From Ruminococcaceae bacterium UBA5905 (lineage in GTDB: Bacteria; Bacillota; Clostridia; Oscillospirales; Acutalibacteraceae), in the NCBI GenBank assembly GCA_002431285.1, contig DJEF01000029.1, positions 1-28,031 on the forward strand: a stretch of DNA of 28,031 nucleotides. Direction: 5' to 3'. Within the stretch, counting starts at the first letter, position 1; each line of letters opens with the position of its first letter. The notes beneath the pieces were generated by a model. The model worked only from the letters and a program-made list of their open reading frames with translations, had not been told where the DNA came from and did no database searches. The position numbers and the translations under genes are program-made. Below, one piece after another: positions 1 through 7,945 of the stretch.

Positions 1-235
1 ATCGGACGCGGGTTTCTGCAAAAGCCCGTTGCCCGTCGAGCCGCTGAAAGCGGTGGAGGGACCGGTGGACTGAGCGATCGGATGCGGGTTTCTGCAAAAA
101 CCCGTTGCCCGTCGAGTCGCTCAAAGCGGTGGAAGGCCGGACAAACGGAACCTCTGCCGGGGATGGAAAAATGGTCTCTTTGCCCGGCTCTGTGCGCTGT
201 TGAGAACGGTGGCGGGCGGAGCAAACGGCGAAAAA
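1..235. repeat. Tandem imperfect structured repeats, non-coding
   Basis: Two copies of a roughly 60-nt unit start at 1 and 77 (period 76), differing at only a handful of positions. Each copy can form two hairpins. The first is CGGGTTT / AA(A/G)CCCG around a CTGCAA loop, where the one arm change still pairs as a G-T wobble. The second is CGCT / AGCG with a 3-nt loop. A more diverged third copy may lie at about 161-225, where a GCCCG..CT..AACGGTGG..GGCGGA pattern recurs. The period is not a multiple of three and no convincing ORF crosses the region, so I read it as non-coding repeat DNA. The array may continue upstream of the window. Function is unknown. Confidence 0.6.
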
Positions 236-268
236 GGAAAGAAATTCCCCGTATTTCCAAAAACGCAC

Positions 269-297
269 TTGACAAATGCGTTTTATGCTTATATAAT
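269..297 (+). promoter_or_regulatory. Sigma-A promoter for the yceD-rpmF unit
   Basis: A perfect TTGACA (269-274) and a perfect TATAAT (292-297) are separated by 17 nt. They lie 27 nt upstream of the DUF177 start codon. Confidence 0.9.
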
Positions 298-323
298 ATC
301 ATGCGTGACGCTTGAGGTGAACT

Positions 324-815
324 ATGCTTGTGCAATGTCGATCTCTGTTCATGGGGGAGACGGATCGTCTTCCGCTGGAAACAGAGCTGGATCTCACGCA
401 GGTGGAGCTTTTCGGGAATCATCCCTTCCGCCGCCCGGTACGGGTGACGGGGGCGATCGTCAACCGTGCCGGTGTGGTGACATTACAGGCGCGGGCGCAG
501 TTTCTCTATGAGGGACGCTGCGACCGGTGTCTGACGGAGTTCAGCCGGGAGTATGACATCCCCGTGGAGCACGTCCTCGTGACCGTCCTCGAGAATGAGG
601 ACAGCGATTTCGTTTTGTTGCAGGATCATCAGCTGCCGCTGGATGAGCTGGTGCAGGATGATATTCTGCTGGAGCTGCCGTATAAGAGCCTGTGCCGAGA
701 GGATTGCCGTGGGCTGTGTCCCCGGTGCGGAAAGGATCTGAACGAGGGCCCCTGTGGCTGCAGCACCAAGACGGAGGATCCTCGTCTGGCAGTTCTCAAA
801 CAGTTACTCAACTAA
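324..815 (+). CDS. DUF177 / YceD family protein, 163 aa
   Basis: This is a DUF177 (YceD) family protein, which in many bacteria sits directly upstream of rpmF and is linked to 23S rRNA or large-subunit accumulation. The family-typical Cys-rich middle (RCDRCL near residue 68) and C-terminal block (SLCREDCRGLCPRCGKDL) are visible, followed by the usual ending around DPRLAVLKQLL. GAGGTGA lies 4 nt before the ATG, and a consensus promoter sits just upstream. The length matches the family. rpmF follows after 33 nt with its own strong Shine-Dalgarno site. The exact biochemical role is not certain even for the family. Confidence 0.88.
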   Translation: MLVQCRSLFMGETDRLPLETELDLTQVELFGNHPFRRPVRVTGAIVNRAGVVTLQARAQFLYEGRCDRCLTEFSREYDIPVEHVLVTVLENEDSDFVLLQDHQLPLDELVQDDILLELPYKSLCREDCRGLCPRCGKDLNEGPCGCSTKTEDPRLAVLKQLLN

Positions 816-848
816 TTTTTTATCTAAAAAGCTAAGGAGGTGCTGACA

Positions 849-1034
849 ATGGCGGTACCCAAGAGAAAACACTCGGCGGCTCGTCGTGACAAGCGGCGCA
901 ACAATGTGTGGAAGCTGGAGGCTCCGGCTCTGGTGAAATGTCCCCAGTGCGGTGCGTACAAGCGTGCTCATCGTTTGTGCGGAAACTGCGGCTACTACAA
1001 CGGTCGGAAGGTCGTTGAGGTTGCGGACAAGTGA
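849..1034 (+). CDS. rpmF: 50S ribosomal protein L32, zinc-binding form
   Basis: This is ribosomal protein bL32, 61 aa. It begins MAVPKRKHSAARRDKRR and carries the zinc-ribbon pair CPQC ... CGNC (the C+ form). An in-frame GTG at 840 exists, but AAGGAGG at 834-840 is ideally placed for the ATG at 849, and family members start at MAVP. It is cotranscribed with the upstream DUF177 gene, the usual Firmicute arrangement. A likely intrinsic terminator follows at 1073-1102. Confidence 0.96.
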   Translation: MAVPKRKHSAARRDKRRNNVWKLEAPALVKCPQCGAYKRAHRLCGNCGYYNGRKVVEVADK

Positions 1035-1072
1035 TTGCGGCTGAATGTGTGCTGTGTCATTGGACAGAAAAG

Positions 1073-1102
1073 TAGAGGAGGAGCGATCCTTCTCTATTTT
1101 TA
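1073..1102 (+). terminator. Intrinsic terminator after rpmF
   Basis: A 9-10 bp purine/pyrimidine stem, TAGAGGAGGA (1073-1082) with TCCTTCTCTA (1087-1096) around a GCGA loop, is followed by ATTTTTATAT. It may only partly terminate, because no clear new promoter is seen before the next gene. Confidence 0.6.
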
Positions 1103-1139
1103 TATCCGGCGGAAAGTCGATGGGAGAGGAGGACAGGCT

Positions 1140-2462
1140 ATGGCGGTACTGATCTGCGGCGTGACACCGGACAGTCCGGCGGCGCGGGCGAAGATCGTCC
1201 CCGGCGATACGCTGGTGGCGATCAACGGGCGCCCCATCGAGGATGTGCTGGACTATCGGTTTTATATTCCGGACAACCGGCTCAAGCTGACCGTTCTCTC
1301 CGGCGGAAAGCAGCGTGTTGTGCGGCTGAAGAAGGCGGAATTTGAGGAGATCGGGCTGGAATTCGATTCCTATCTGATGGATGAGCAGCATTCCTGCCGG
1401 AATAAGTGCATTTTCTGCTTCATCGACCAGCTGCCGCCCGGGATGCGGGATACGTTGTATTTCAAGGACGACGACAGCCGGCTGTCCTTTCTGTTCGGCA
1501 ACTATATCACCCTTACCAACCTGACCGAGCATGAGGTGTCCCGGATTATCGAAATGCACATCAGCCCCATCAATATTTCGGTGCATACCACCAACCCGGA
1601 GCTGCGCTGCCGGATGATGCATAACCGCTTTGCCGGGGATTGCCTGTCCATTCTCCATCGGTTTGTGGAGGCGGGGCTGACGGTGCAGTGCCAGCTGGTG
1701 CTGGTGCCGGGATATAACGACGGGGAGGAGCTGGAGCGTTCCCTGCGGGATCTGGCGGCGCTGGGTCCGGCGGTGGAGAGTGTGGCGGCGGTGCCGGTGG
1801 GATTGACGAAATACCGGGAGGGCTTGGAGCCCATCCGGGGTTTCACGCCGGAGGAAAGCCGCCGGGTGGTGGCGCAGATCACCGTCGCCGGCGACCGTAT
1901 GCTGGAAAAAACCGGGCGTCGGGTGTTTTTTCCGTCGGATGAGTGGTATATTAAAGGTGACCTGCCCATTCCGGAGGGGGATTTCTATGAGGAATATCCC
2001 CAGCTGGAGAATGGCGTGGGCATGATCGCCCTGCAGCGGGAGCAGTTCCGGCAGGCGCTGGCGGACAAGCTGGAGGAGGGGGCGCAGCCTACAGCCCTCC
2101 GGTATGTTGTGGCCACGGGCACGGCGGCTGCGCCGTATCTGACGGCGTTGACGGAAGAGGCTAAAGCGGCGTTCCCCGGTATGCAGGTGCAGGTGCGGGC
2201 GATCCGTAACGATTTTTTCGGCCACGAGATCACGGTGGCGGGGCTGGTGACCGGCGGCGACCTGATGGCGCAGCTGGCGGGGGAAACGGCCGATGTGCTG
2301 CTGCTGCCTTCCTGTATGCTGCGTCAGGAGGGGGACCTGTTTTTGGATGATGTCCCCTGGCAGCAGGTGGAGGATACCCTGCATATGCAGGTGCGCATCC
2401 TGCCGGAGACCGACGGCGGGGCGCTGCTGGATGCGTTTTTTGCGGATGAAAGAGAGGAATGA
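1140..2462 (+). CDS. DUF512 family protein (PDZ plus radical-SAM-like), 440 aa
   Basis: This belongs to the DUF512 family found next to der in many Clostridia. An N-terminal PDZ-like segment (about residues 1-65, with the motif DSPAARAKIVPGDTLVAING) is followed by a cysteine cluster, C86, C90 and C93 (CRNKCIFCFIDQLP). That cluster resembles a radical-SAM Fe-S site, and the characteristic DUF512 region follows to the C-terminus. The start is ATG 1140 because GAGAGGAGG lies just upstream and the extra N-terminus of the longer ORF is unlike the family. The stop is followed closely by der, with an overlapping ATGA. The substrate of this family is unknown; an Fe-S enzyme is an inference from the Cys spacing. 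Confidence 0.9.
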   Translation: MAVLICGVTPDSPAARAKIVPGDTLVAINGRPIEDVLDYRFYIPDNRLKLTVLSGGKQRVVRLKKAEFEEIGLEFDSYLMDEQHSCRNKCIFCFIDQLPPGMRDTLYFKDDDSRLSFLFGNYITLTNLTEHEVSRIIEMHISPINISVHTTNPELRCRMMHNRFAGDCLSILHRFVEAGLTVQCQLVLVPGYNDGEELERSLRDLAALGPAVESVAAVPVGLTKYREGLEPIRGFTPEESRRVVAQITVAGDRMLEKTGRRVFFPSDEWYIKGDLPIPEGDFYEEYPQLENGVGMIALQREQFRQALADKLEEGAQPTALRYVVATGTAAAPYLTALTEEAKAAFPGMQVQVRAIRNDFFGHEITVAGLVTGGDLMAQLAGETADVLLLPSCMLRQEGDLFLDDVPWQQVEDTLHMQVRILPETDGGALLDAFFADEREE

Positions 2463-2467
2463 GACGT

Positions 2468-3799
2468 ATGGCAAAGCCCATTGTAGCGGTGGTGGGACGT
2501 CCCAATGTGGGGAAATCCACCCTGTTTAATAAGCTCATCGGGCAGCGGCTGTCCATTGTGGAGGATACCCCCGGCGTGACCCGGGATCGGATCATGGCGG
2601 ACTGCGAATGGCGGGGGCGGAGCTTCCTGCTGGTGGATACCGGCGGTATCGAACCGAAAAGCGACGATGTGATCCTGTCCCAGATGCGGCGGCAGGCGCA
2701 GCTGGCGGTGGATCAGGCGGATGTGATTGTGCTGGTGACCGATCTGCGCGCCGGCGTCACCGCCAACGATCAAGATGTGGCGGCGATGCTCCAGCGCTCC
2801 GGCAAGCCGGTGGTGCTGTGCGTCAATAAATGTGACACCCCCGGCGATCCGCCGCCGGAATTCTATGAGTTCTACAATCTGGGGCTGGGCGATCCGATTG
2901 CGGTGTCCTCGGTGCACGGTATGGGCACCGGCGACCTGCTGGATGCGGTGTACCCCCATTTTCCGCCGGAGGAAACAGCGGACGAGGAGGCGGACGTCAT
3001 CAAGGTGGCGGTCATCGGTCGTCCCAACGCGGGCAAATCCTCGCTGGTGAACTGTATCGCGGGGGAGGAACGCAGCATCGTCTCCAATGTAGCCGGCACT
3101 ACCCGGGACGCTATTGATACCCGGGTGCATAACCAATATGGGGATTTTATTTTCATCGACACCGCCGGTCTGCGCCGCAAGAGCCGGGTGGACGATGCGA
3201 TTGAGAAATACAGTATCCTGCGCGCCCGTATGGCGGTGGAGCGGGCGGATGTGTGTGTGATTATGATTGACGGCGTGGAGGGCTTCACCGAGCAGGACAG
3301 CAAGGTGGCGGGGCTTGCCCATGAGCAGGGCAAGGCGTGCATCATCGCCGTGAATAAGTGGGATGCGGTGGAAAAGACCGACAAGACCATGGATGCCATG
3401 CGCAAAAAGCTCATGGACGATTTTTCCTTTATGCCCTATGCGCCGTTTATCTTTCTGTCGGCGAAAACCGGTCAGCGGGTGGAACGGCTGTTTGAACTGA
3501 TCCACTTTGTCAGCCAGCAAAACTCCATGCGTATCTCCACGGGTATGCTCAACGATGTGCTGGCGCAGGCGACGGCACGGGTGCAGCCCCCCACGGACAA
3601 GGGCAAGCGGCTGAAAATCTATTATATGACCCAGGTTTCCACCAATCCGCCTACCTTTGTGTTCTTTGTGAACCGGGCGGAGCTGTTCCATTTCTCCTAT
3701 CAGCGGTATCTGGAAAATCAGCTGCGGGAGACCTTTGGGCTGGAGGGCACGCCGGTGCGGTTCATCGTGCGGGAAAAAACCGACAACCGCACAAAATAA
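2468..3799 (+). CDS. der: Ribosome biogenesis GTPase Der (EngA), 443 aa
   Basis: Der is an essential double-GTPase that helps mature the 50S subunit. Two complete G domains are visible. The first has GRPNVGKS near the N-terminus with DTGG and NKCD; the second has GRPNAGKS with DTAG and NKWD. A C-terminal KH-like domain contains PPTFVFFVN. ATG 2459 overlaps the previous stop, but GAGAGG at 2452-2457 is properly spaced for ATG 2468, and family members begin M-(A/G)-KPxVA. Length is normal. It is followed by plsY, as in many Firmicutes. Confidence 0.96.
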   Translation: MAKPIVAVVGRPNVGKSTLFNKLIGQRLSIVEDTPGVTRDRIMADCEWRGRSFLLVDTGGIEPKSDDVILSQMRRQAQLAVDQADVIVLVTDLRAGVTANDQDVAAMLQRSGKPVVLCVNKCDTPGDPPPEFYEFYNLGLGDPIAVSSVHGMGTGDLLDAVYPHFPPEETADEEADVIKVAVIGRPNAGKSSLVNCIAGEERSIVSNVAGTTRDAIDTRVHNQYGDFIFIDTAGLRRKSRVDDAIEKYSILRARMAVERADVCVIMIDGVEGFTEQDSKVAGLAHEQGKACIIAVNKWDAVEKTDKTMDAMRKKLMDDFSFMPYAPFIFLSAKTGQRVERLFELIHFVSQQNSMRISTGMLNDVLAQATARVQPPTDKGKRLKIYYMTQVSTNPPTFVFFVNRAELFHFSYQRYLENQLRETFGLEGTPVRFIVREKTDNRTK

Positions 3800-3863
3800 A
3801 GGGGCAGAGAGGGAAATTTTCTGCCGACTTCCATTCCGCAAAATTAGAAAGGTCGTTGGGATT

Positions 3864-4586
3864 ATGCGGGCTTTTTTGGCGAATAGCTGGCTGGCGTTGG
3901 TGCTGACAGCGATAATCGGATATCTGCTGGGCAGCATTAACTGGGCGATTATCATTACTAAATGGTTCTCCCGCAAGGACATCCGCACGGTGGGCAGCGG
4001 CAATGCCGGCGCCACCAATGTGCTGCGCTCCCAAGGCGCGTTGCCGGCGGTGCTGACGACGGTAGGGGATGTGGCAAAGGGCGTGCTGGCAGTGCTGATT
4101 GGCGGTTGGCTGCTGGTACATCTGCGGCTGGATGGCGCCGCCCCCGGCAGTGAGCTGCCGGAGGAGCTGCGCAGCTTCTCCTTGAACGCCGACCGGCTCA
4201 TCGGTCGGTATTTCGGGGGCTTTTTCTGTGTGCTGGGGCACCTGTTTCCGATATTCTATCAGTTCCGGGGCGGCAAAGGCGTGCTGGCCACGCTGGGGAT
4301 GCTGTTTGTGGTGGACTGGCGGGTGGCGCTGCTGGGTCTGGCGGCGTTCGGTATCACGGTCGCCATCAGCCGGATGGTGTCGCTGGGGTCCATCGTGGCG
4401 GCTTGTACGCTGCCGGTGTGCACGCTGGTGCTGGGGCTGTGGGTGGACCATACCTCCAGCGGCGCGGTGGTTTTCTGCACGGTGCTGATCGGGCTCATCA
4501 GCGGCATCGTCATTTGGAAGCATAAGAGCAACATCGACCGCATTGCCGCCGGTACGGAACGGCGTATCGGCGAGGATAAGGTCTAA
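3864..4586 (+). CDS. plsY: Glycerol-3-phosphate acyltransferase PlsY, 240 aa
   Basis: PlsY transfers an acyl group from acyl-phosphate to glycerol-3-phosphate, the first step of phosphatidic acid synthesis at the membrane. Motif 1 (SGNAGATNVLRSQG) and the phosphate-loop motif (FRGGKGVLATLG) are both present among several hydrophobic segments. A stretch of about 30 residues between TM2 and the GHLFPIF region is slightly longer than in the shortest family members. The chosen ATG lies 64 nt after der; upstream in-frame codons overlap der and are not conserved. gpsA, which makes its substrate glycerol-3-phosphate, is the next gene. Confidence 0.94.
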   Translation: MRAFLANSWLALVLTAIIGYLLGSINWAIIITKWFSRKDIRTVGSGNAGATNVLRSQGALPAVLTTVGDVAKGVLAVLIGGWLLVHLRLDGAAPGSELPEELRSFSLNADRLIGRYFGGFFCVLGHLFPIFYQFRGGKGVLATLGMLFVVDWRVALLGLAAFGITVAISRMVSLGSIVAACTLPVCTLVLGLWVDHTSSGAVVFCTVLIGLISGIVIWKHKSNIDRIAAGTERRIGEDKV

Positions 4587-4693
4587 TGCAGCAAAGCTGC
4601 GCGTTTTGAAGTCTTCGTTGTCTGGACGACAACGGATTTTACTACCGTAAGAACGACTTCAATTCCGCCAAGAAAAAACGTAGCTTTGCTGCA
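4587..4693. repeat. Nested inverted repeat between plsY and gpsA
   Basis: Outer arms TGCAGCAAAGCT (4587-4598) and AGCTTTGCTGCA (4682-4693) are a perfect 12-bp inverted pair. They enclose GAAGTC / GACTTC and a central hairpin CGTTGTC-TGGAC-GACAACG (4616-4634). The element begins right after the plsY stop codon. It has no poly-T tail on the plus strand. It could be a small MITE-like or REP-like element, or a structured intergenic RNA. Searching the genome for further copies would distinguish these. Confidence 0.65.
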
Positions 4694-4737
4694 ATTTACT
4701 GCGTAGAACGCTCAATTCCGCAAAAAGGAGCGATTGT

Positions 4738-5742
4738 ATGGGAAATACCGTTGTGTTGGGTGCCGGCGGCTGGGGTTTGGCGCTGTCGATGGTGGCGATG
4801 GACGAGAGCCATCCGGTGACGGTCTGGTCCTTCTCCGAGGAGGAGGTCGGCCTGTTGCGGCTGCATAACGAAAATCGCCGCTGTCTGCCGGGGGTGTCGC
4901 TGCCGGAGGGGTTGGCACTGACCACCGATCTGGCGGTGGCGGCGCAGGCGGAGCTGGTGATTTTGGCGGTGCCCTCCTTTGCCATCCGCCAGACGGCGCG
5001 GCGGCTGCGGGCGTATATCCGCCCCGGCACCGTGGTGGTCAATGCCGGCAAGGGCTTGGAGGAGGGCACCCATAAGCGCTTTTCCGCCGTGCTGGCGGAG
5101 GAGCTGCCCGATTGCCCGGTGGTGGTGCTGTCCGGCCCCTCCCATGCGGAGGAGGTTGCCCGGCAGCAGCCCACCACCGTCACCGTCAGTTCCGCCGACC
5201 CGTCCGCCGCCGAATGGGTGCAGCATCGGCTCAGCCGCACCTATTTCCGGCTGTATGTGAATGAGGATGTGACCGGTGTGGAGCTGGGCGGCGCTCTCAA
5301 AAACCCTATCGCGCTGGCGGCGGGGATTCTGGACGGGCTGGATCTGGGAGATAACGCCAAGGCGGCGCTGATGACCCGGGGTCTGGTGGAGATCGCCCGG
5401 CTGGGGGTCAGCCTGGGGGCGCAGGAGCGCACCTTTGCGGGGTTGAGCGGTATGGGCGATCTGATGGTGACCTGCGGCAGTATGCACTCCCGCAACCGGC
5501 GGGCGGGCATCCTCATTGGGCAAGGCGTGCCGGTGGAGGAAGCCATCCGGCGGGTCGGCACGGTGGAGGGCTATTGTACCGTCCGCCCGGCGGTGGAGCT
5601 GGCGCGGCAGCAGGGGGTGGAGATGCCCATCATGGAGCAGTGCTACCGCATTTGTTACGAGGGGCAGGAGCCGCGGGCGGCGGTGAGAGCCCTGTTTGAC
5701 CGCCCGCTGTGCTATGAAAGTGAGAAAATATGGATACGCTGA
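4738..5742 (+). CDS. gpsA: Glycerol-3-phosphate dehydrogenase [NAD(P)+], 334 aa
   Basis: GpsA reduces dihydroxyacetone phosphate to sn-glycerol-3-phosphate for phospholipid synthesis. The N-terminal dinucleotide fold is clear (VVLGAGGWGLALS), as are NAGKGLEEG, SGPSHAEEV, the catalytic-lysine segment GALKNPIALAAG and the C-terminal block GLSGMGDLMVTC. AAGGAG lies 8 nt before the start. The 3' end overlaps the following kinase gene by 13 nt. Product and neighbour fit together: PlsY upstream uses the glycerol-3-phosphate. Confidence 0.95.
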   Translation: MGNTVVLGAGGWGLALSMVAMDESHPVTVWSFSEEEVGLLRLHNENRRCLPGVSLPEGLALTTDLAVAAQAELVILAVPSFAIRQTARRLRAYIRPGTVVVNAGKGLEEGTHKRFSAVLAEELPDCPVVVLSGPSHAEEVARQQPTTVTVSSADPSAAEWVQHRLSRTYFRLYVNEDVTGVELGGALKNPIALAAGILDGLDLGDNAKAALMTRGLVEIARLGVSLGAQERTFAGLSGMGDLMVTCGSMHSRNRRAGILIGQGVPVEEAIRRVGTVEGYCTVRPAVELARQQGVEMPIMEQCYRICYEGQEPRAAVRALFDRPLCYESEKIWIR

Positions 5743-6626
5743 AGAAATCCGCTCCGGACGGACAGCCCCCCCGGGTGAAACGGGTGGCGGCGGTCAACGA
5801 CCTGTCCGGCTTTGGCCGCTGCTCGCTGACGGTGGCGCTGCCCATTCTGTCGGCGATGGGCTTTCAGGTTTGCCCGGTGCCGACCATGCTGCTCAGCGCC
5901 CATACCGGTTACCCCGACCCCTATATCCGGGATATGACCGACGATCTGCCGGCATATCTTGCCCACTGGGAGCGGTTGGGGCTGGGATTTGAGGCGGTGT
6001 ATACCGGCTTTTTGGGGGCGCCCCGACAGGCGGCGCTGCTGGAGCCGTTCCTGCTGCGCCAGATGGCGGCGGGCGCTTTGTGTCTGGTAGACCCGGCGAT
6101 GGCGGATCACGGGCGGCTATATGCCACCTGTACCCCCGCGTTGGTGGAGGCGATGAAACGGCTGGTGGCGCTGGCCGCCGTCTGTACCCCCAATGTGACG
6201 GAGGCGTGTCTGCTTACCGATACGGATTATGACGCTGTGACGGCGCTGCCCCCGGCGGAGCAGCAGGCGGCGCTGTGCCGGGTGGGTGCCCGGCTGCGGA
6301 CGCTGGGCTGCGATACGGTGGTGATCACCGGTGTGCCGCAGGATAACGGCACGGTAGCCAATCTCATCATCGACCGGGAACATCCGGAGGGGACGGCGGT
6401 GTCCTCCCGCCGGGTGAGCCGCAATTTTGCCGGCACCGGGGATGTATTTTCGGCGGTGCTGTGCGGCAGTTTGCTGCAAGGGCAAACGGCGGTGGAAGCC
6501 GTGCGCCGGGCAGCCGATTTTGTGTATACAGCGCTGGTCTGCACGGCGTCTTTGCAGGCGCCGGAGCAGGATGGCGTGGTATTTGAACCATTTTTACCCG
6601 CGTTAGCGAAAGGAGAATCTCTATGA
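5730..6626 (+). CDS. Pyridoxamine/pyridoxal kinase-like protein (PfkB family), 298 aa
   Basis: This is a ribokinase-superfamily kinase of the PdxY/PdxK type, expected to phosphorylate B6 vitamers. Visible family features are the N-terminal NDLSGFGRCSLTVALPIL, the GYPDPY region, PNVTEACLLT, and the C-terminal anion-hole/base motif FAGTGDVFSAVLCG with the catalytic Asp. The first 15 residues extend beyond most relatives, so an in-frame GTG slightly downstream could be the real start, but it has no better ribosome site. The stop overlaps the ECF S component ATG (ATGA), implying translational coupling. A hydroxymethylpyrimidine kinase role is less likely given the NDLSGFGRCS signature. Confidence 0.88.
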   Translation: MDTLKKSAPDGQPPRVKRVAAVNDLSGFGRCSLTVALPILSAMGFQVCPVPTMLLSAHTGYPDPYIRDMTDDLPAYLAHWERLGLGFEAVYTGFLGAPRQAALLEPFLLRQMAAGALCLVDPAMADHGRLYATCTPALVEAMKRLVALAAVCTPNVTEACLLTDTDYDAVTALPPAEQQAALCRVGARLRTLGCDTVVITGVPQDNGTVANLIIDREHPEGTAVSSRRVSRNFAGTGDVFSAVLCGSLLQGQTAVEAVRRAADFVYTALVCTASLQAPEQDGVVFEPFLPALAKGESL

Positions 6627-7132
6627 AAAAGAAACCGCTTGTCCTCATTGTGCTGTCTGCCCTGTTTGCCGCGCTCATTATGGTGGTGACGGCCTGTGTG
6701 CTGCATATTCCCACCGGGCTGAACGAGGGATACATTCATCTGGGCGATACGATGATTTACATAGCTGCGTCTATGCTGCCGCTGCCCTATGCGATGGCGG
6801 CGGCGGCCGTGGGCGGCGCGCTGGCGGATATCCTGTCCGGCTCGCTGCTGTGGGCGCCCTTTACGGCGGTCATCAAGGCGCTGATGGTGCTGCCCTTTAC
6901 GGCGAAGAATGACCGGCTGTTGTGCCGCCGCAACGCCATTGCCACCGTGATCGCCGGGGTCATCGGCATCGCCGGCTATTTCGTGGCGGCCTGCCTGCTG
7001 TACACCCCCGCCTCGGCGGTGGTGGAGATCCTGCCGAACCTCATCCAGGAGGCGGCGGGCGGCGTCATGTATGTGCTGCTGGCGCTGGCCATGGATCGGG
7101 CGAAGCTGAAGAACCGGCTGCAAACGCTGTAA
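6623..7132 (+). CDS. ECF transporter S component (vitamin uptake), 169 aa
   Basis: This small, very hydrophobic protein with about five to six membrane segments resembles TIGR04002-type S components of energy-coupling-factor transporters. Typical features are the N-terminal membrane helix, GYIHLGDTMIYIAA and the GGALADILSG loop. No ATPase or EcfT gene lies nearby, so it would share an energizing module encoded elsewhere (group II). Coupling to the kinase gene by an ATGA overlap suggests it imports the vitamer that the kinase traps by phosphorylation, so B6 uptake is the best inference. A strong terminator follows at once. Confidence 0.82.
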   Translation: MKKKPLVLIVLSALFAALIMVVTACVLHIPTGLNEGYIHLGDTMIYIAASMLPLPYAMAAAAVGGALADILSGSLLWAPFTAVIKALMVLPFTAKNDRLLCRRNAIATVIAGVIGIAGYFVAACLLYTPASAVVEILPNLIQEAAGGVMYVLLALAMDRAKLKNRLQTL

Positions 7133-7137
7133 GTGAA

Positions 7138-7173
7138 AAAAAGAGCAGTCTCTTTTCGGGGACTGCTCTTTTT
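7138..7173 (+). terminator. Intrinsic terminator after the ECF S component
   Basis: AAAAAGAGCAGTC (7138-7150) pairs with GACTGCTCTTTTT (7161-7173), a 13-bp stem with a 10-nt loop. The T-run forms part of the 3' arm. The symmetry means it could work on both strands. Confidence 0.9.
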
Positions 7174-7211
7174 CGCTGCGGCATCTGTTTTTCCCGCTGT
7201 GTGGCTCACGT

Positions 7212-7243
7212 TTTAACTCTATTTAAGCTATCGCGTCTATACT
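7212..7243 (+). promoter_or_regulatory. Candidate promoter and response-regulator direct repeat
   Basis: A TATACT -10 element lies at 7238-7243, with no good -35 at 17 nt. In its place are adjacent 10-nt direct repeats starting TTTAA at 7212 and 7222. OmpR/PhoB-type regulators typically bind such repeats near an activated promoter, so autoregulation by the gene just downstream is plausible but unproven. Confidence 0.4.
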
Positions 7244-7267
7244 CAGACGGTGAAAGGGGGATGGCTC

Positions 7268-7945
7268 ATGCGTATTCTGTTTGCGGAGGATGAAAAAGCG
7301 CTGTCCAGAGCGATGGTGAAAATCTTTGAAAAAAACCACTATGCGGTGGATGCGGTCTACGATGGAGAAGAAGCGCTCTCCTATCTGGAGGCGGTGGAAT
7401 ACGACGCGGCGGTGCTGGACATCATGATGCCGAAGATGGACGGGATCACCGTGCTGAAAAGAATCCGTGGGGCGGGCAACCCGGTGCCGGTTCTGCTGCT
7501 TACGGCAAAGTCGGAGATCGAGGACCGGGTGCTGGGACTGGATAGCGGCGCGAACGATTATCTGCCCAAGCCCTTTGACACACGGGAGCTGCTCGCCCGC
7601 ATCCGCGCCCTCACGCGCAGCAAAACGGAGACGGACACAAAGCTGACGGTGGGGAATGTGACTCTGGACCGCGCCACCTTTGAGCTGTCGTCTCCCACGG
7701 GCAGTTTTCGGCTGGCCAACAAGGAATATCAGATGATGGAAATGCTGATGGCCAATCCCCGGCACATTCTCTCGACCGAGCGGTTTATGGAAAAGATCTG
7801 GGGGTATGACAGCGAGGCGGAGCTCCATGTGGTATGGGTGTACATTTCCTATCTGCGGAAGAAGCTCCACGCTCTTCACGCCGATATTGAGATAAAGGCC
7901 TCCCGCAACGCCGGGTATTCTCTGGAGGATCGCCATGATTCGTAA
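7268..7945 (+). CDS. OmpR/PhoB-family response regulator, 225 aa
   Basis: The N-terminal receiver domain (1-115) has the acidic pair in FAEDE, phosphoacceptor D51 in LDIMMPKMDG, LLLTAKS and the conserved Lys in YLPKPF. The C-terminal winged helix (about 130-225) includes LSTERFMEKIWGYDSEAELHVVWVYISYLRKKL, given here only to show the DNA-recognition region. ATG 7268 is chosen because GGGGG at 7256-7260 is well placed and the protein then begins MRILFAEDE like its relatives. The gene overlaps the histidine kinase by 11 nt. The signal sensed is unknown. Confidence 0.93.
   Translation: MRILFAEDEKALSRAMVKIFEKNHYAVDAVYDGEEALSYLEAVEYDAAVLDIMMPKMDGITVLKRIRGAGNPVPVLLLTAKSEIEDRVLGLDSGANDYLPKPFDTRELLARIRALTRSKTETDTKLTVGNVTLDRATFELSSPTGSFRLANKEYQMMEMLMANPRHILSTERFMEKIWGYDSEAELHVVWVYISYLRKKLHALHADIEIKASRNAGYSLEDRHDS

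Noticed and set aside
82..315. 77-codon ORF in the upstream repeat region
   Set aside because: It runs through the repeat array and the promoter, has no ribosome site and no recognisable features.
804..2474. Long minus-strand ORF opposite rpmF, the DUF512 gene and the start of der
   Set aside because: It is the GC-rich antisense shadow of well-recognised genes, with His/Arg/Gln-rich composition and no family resemblance.
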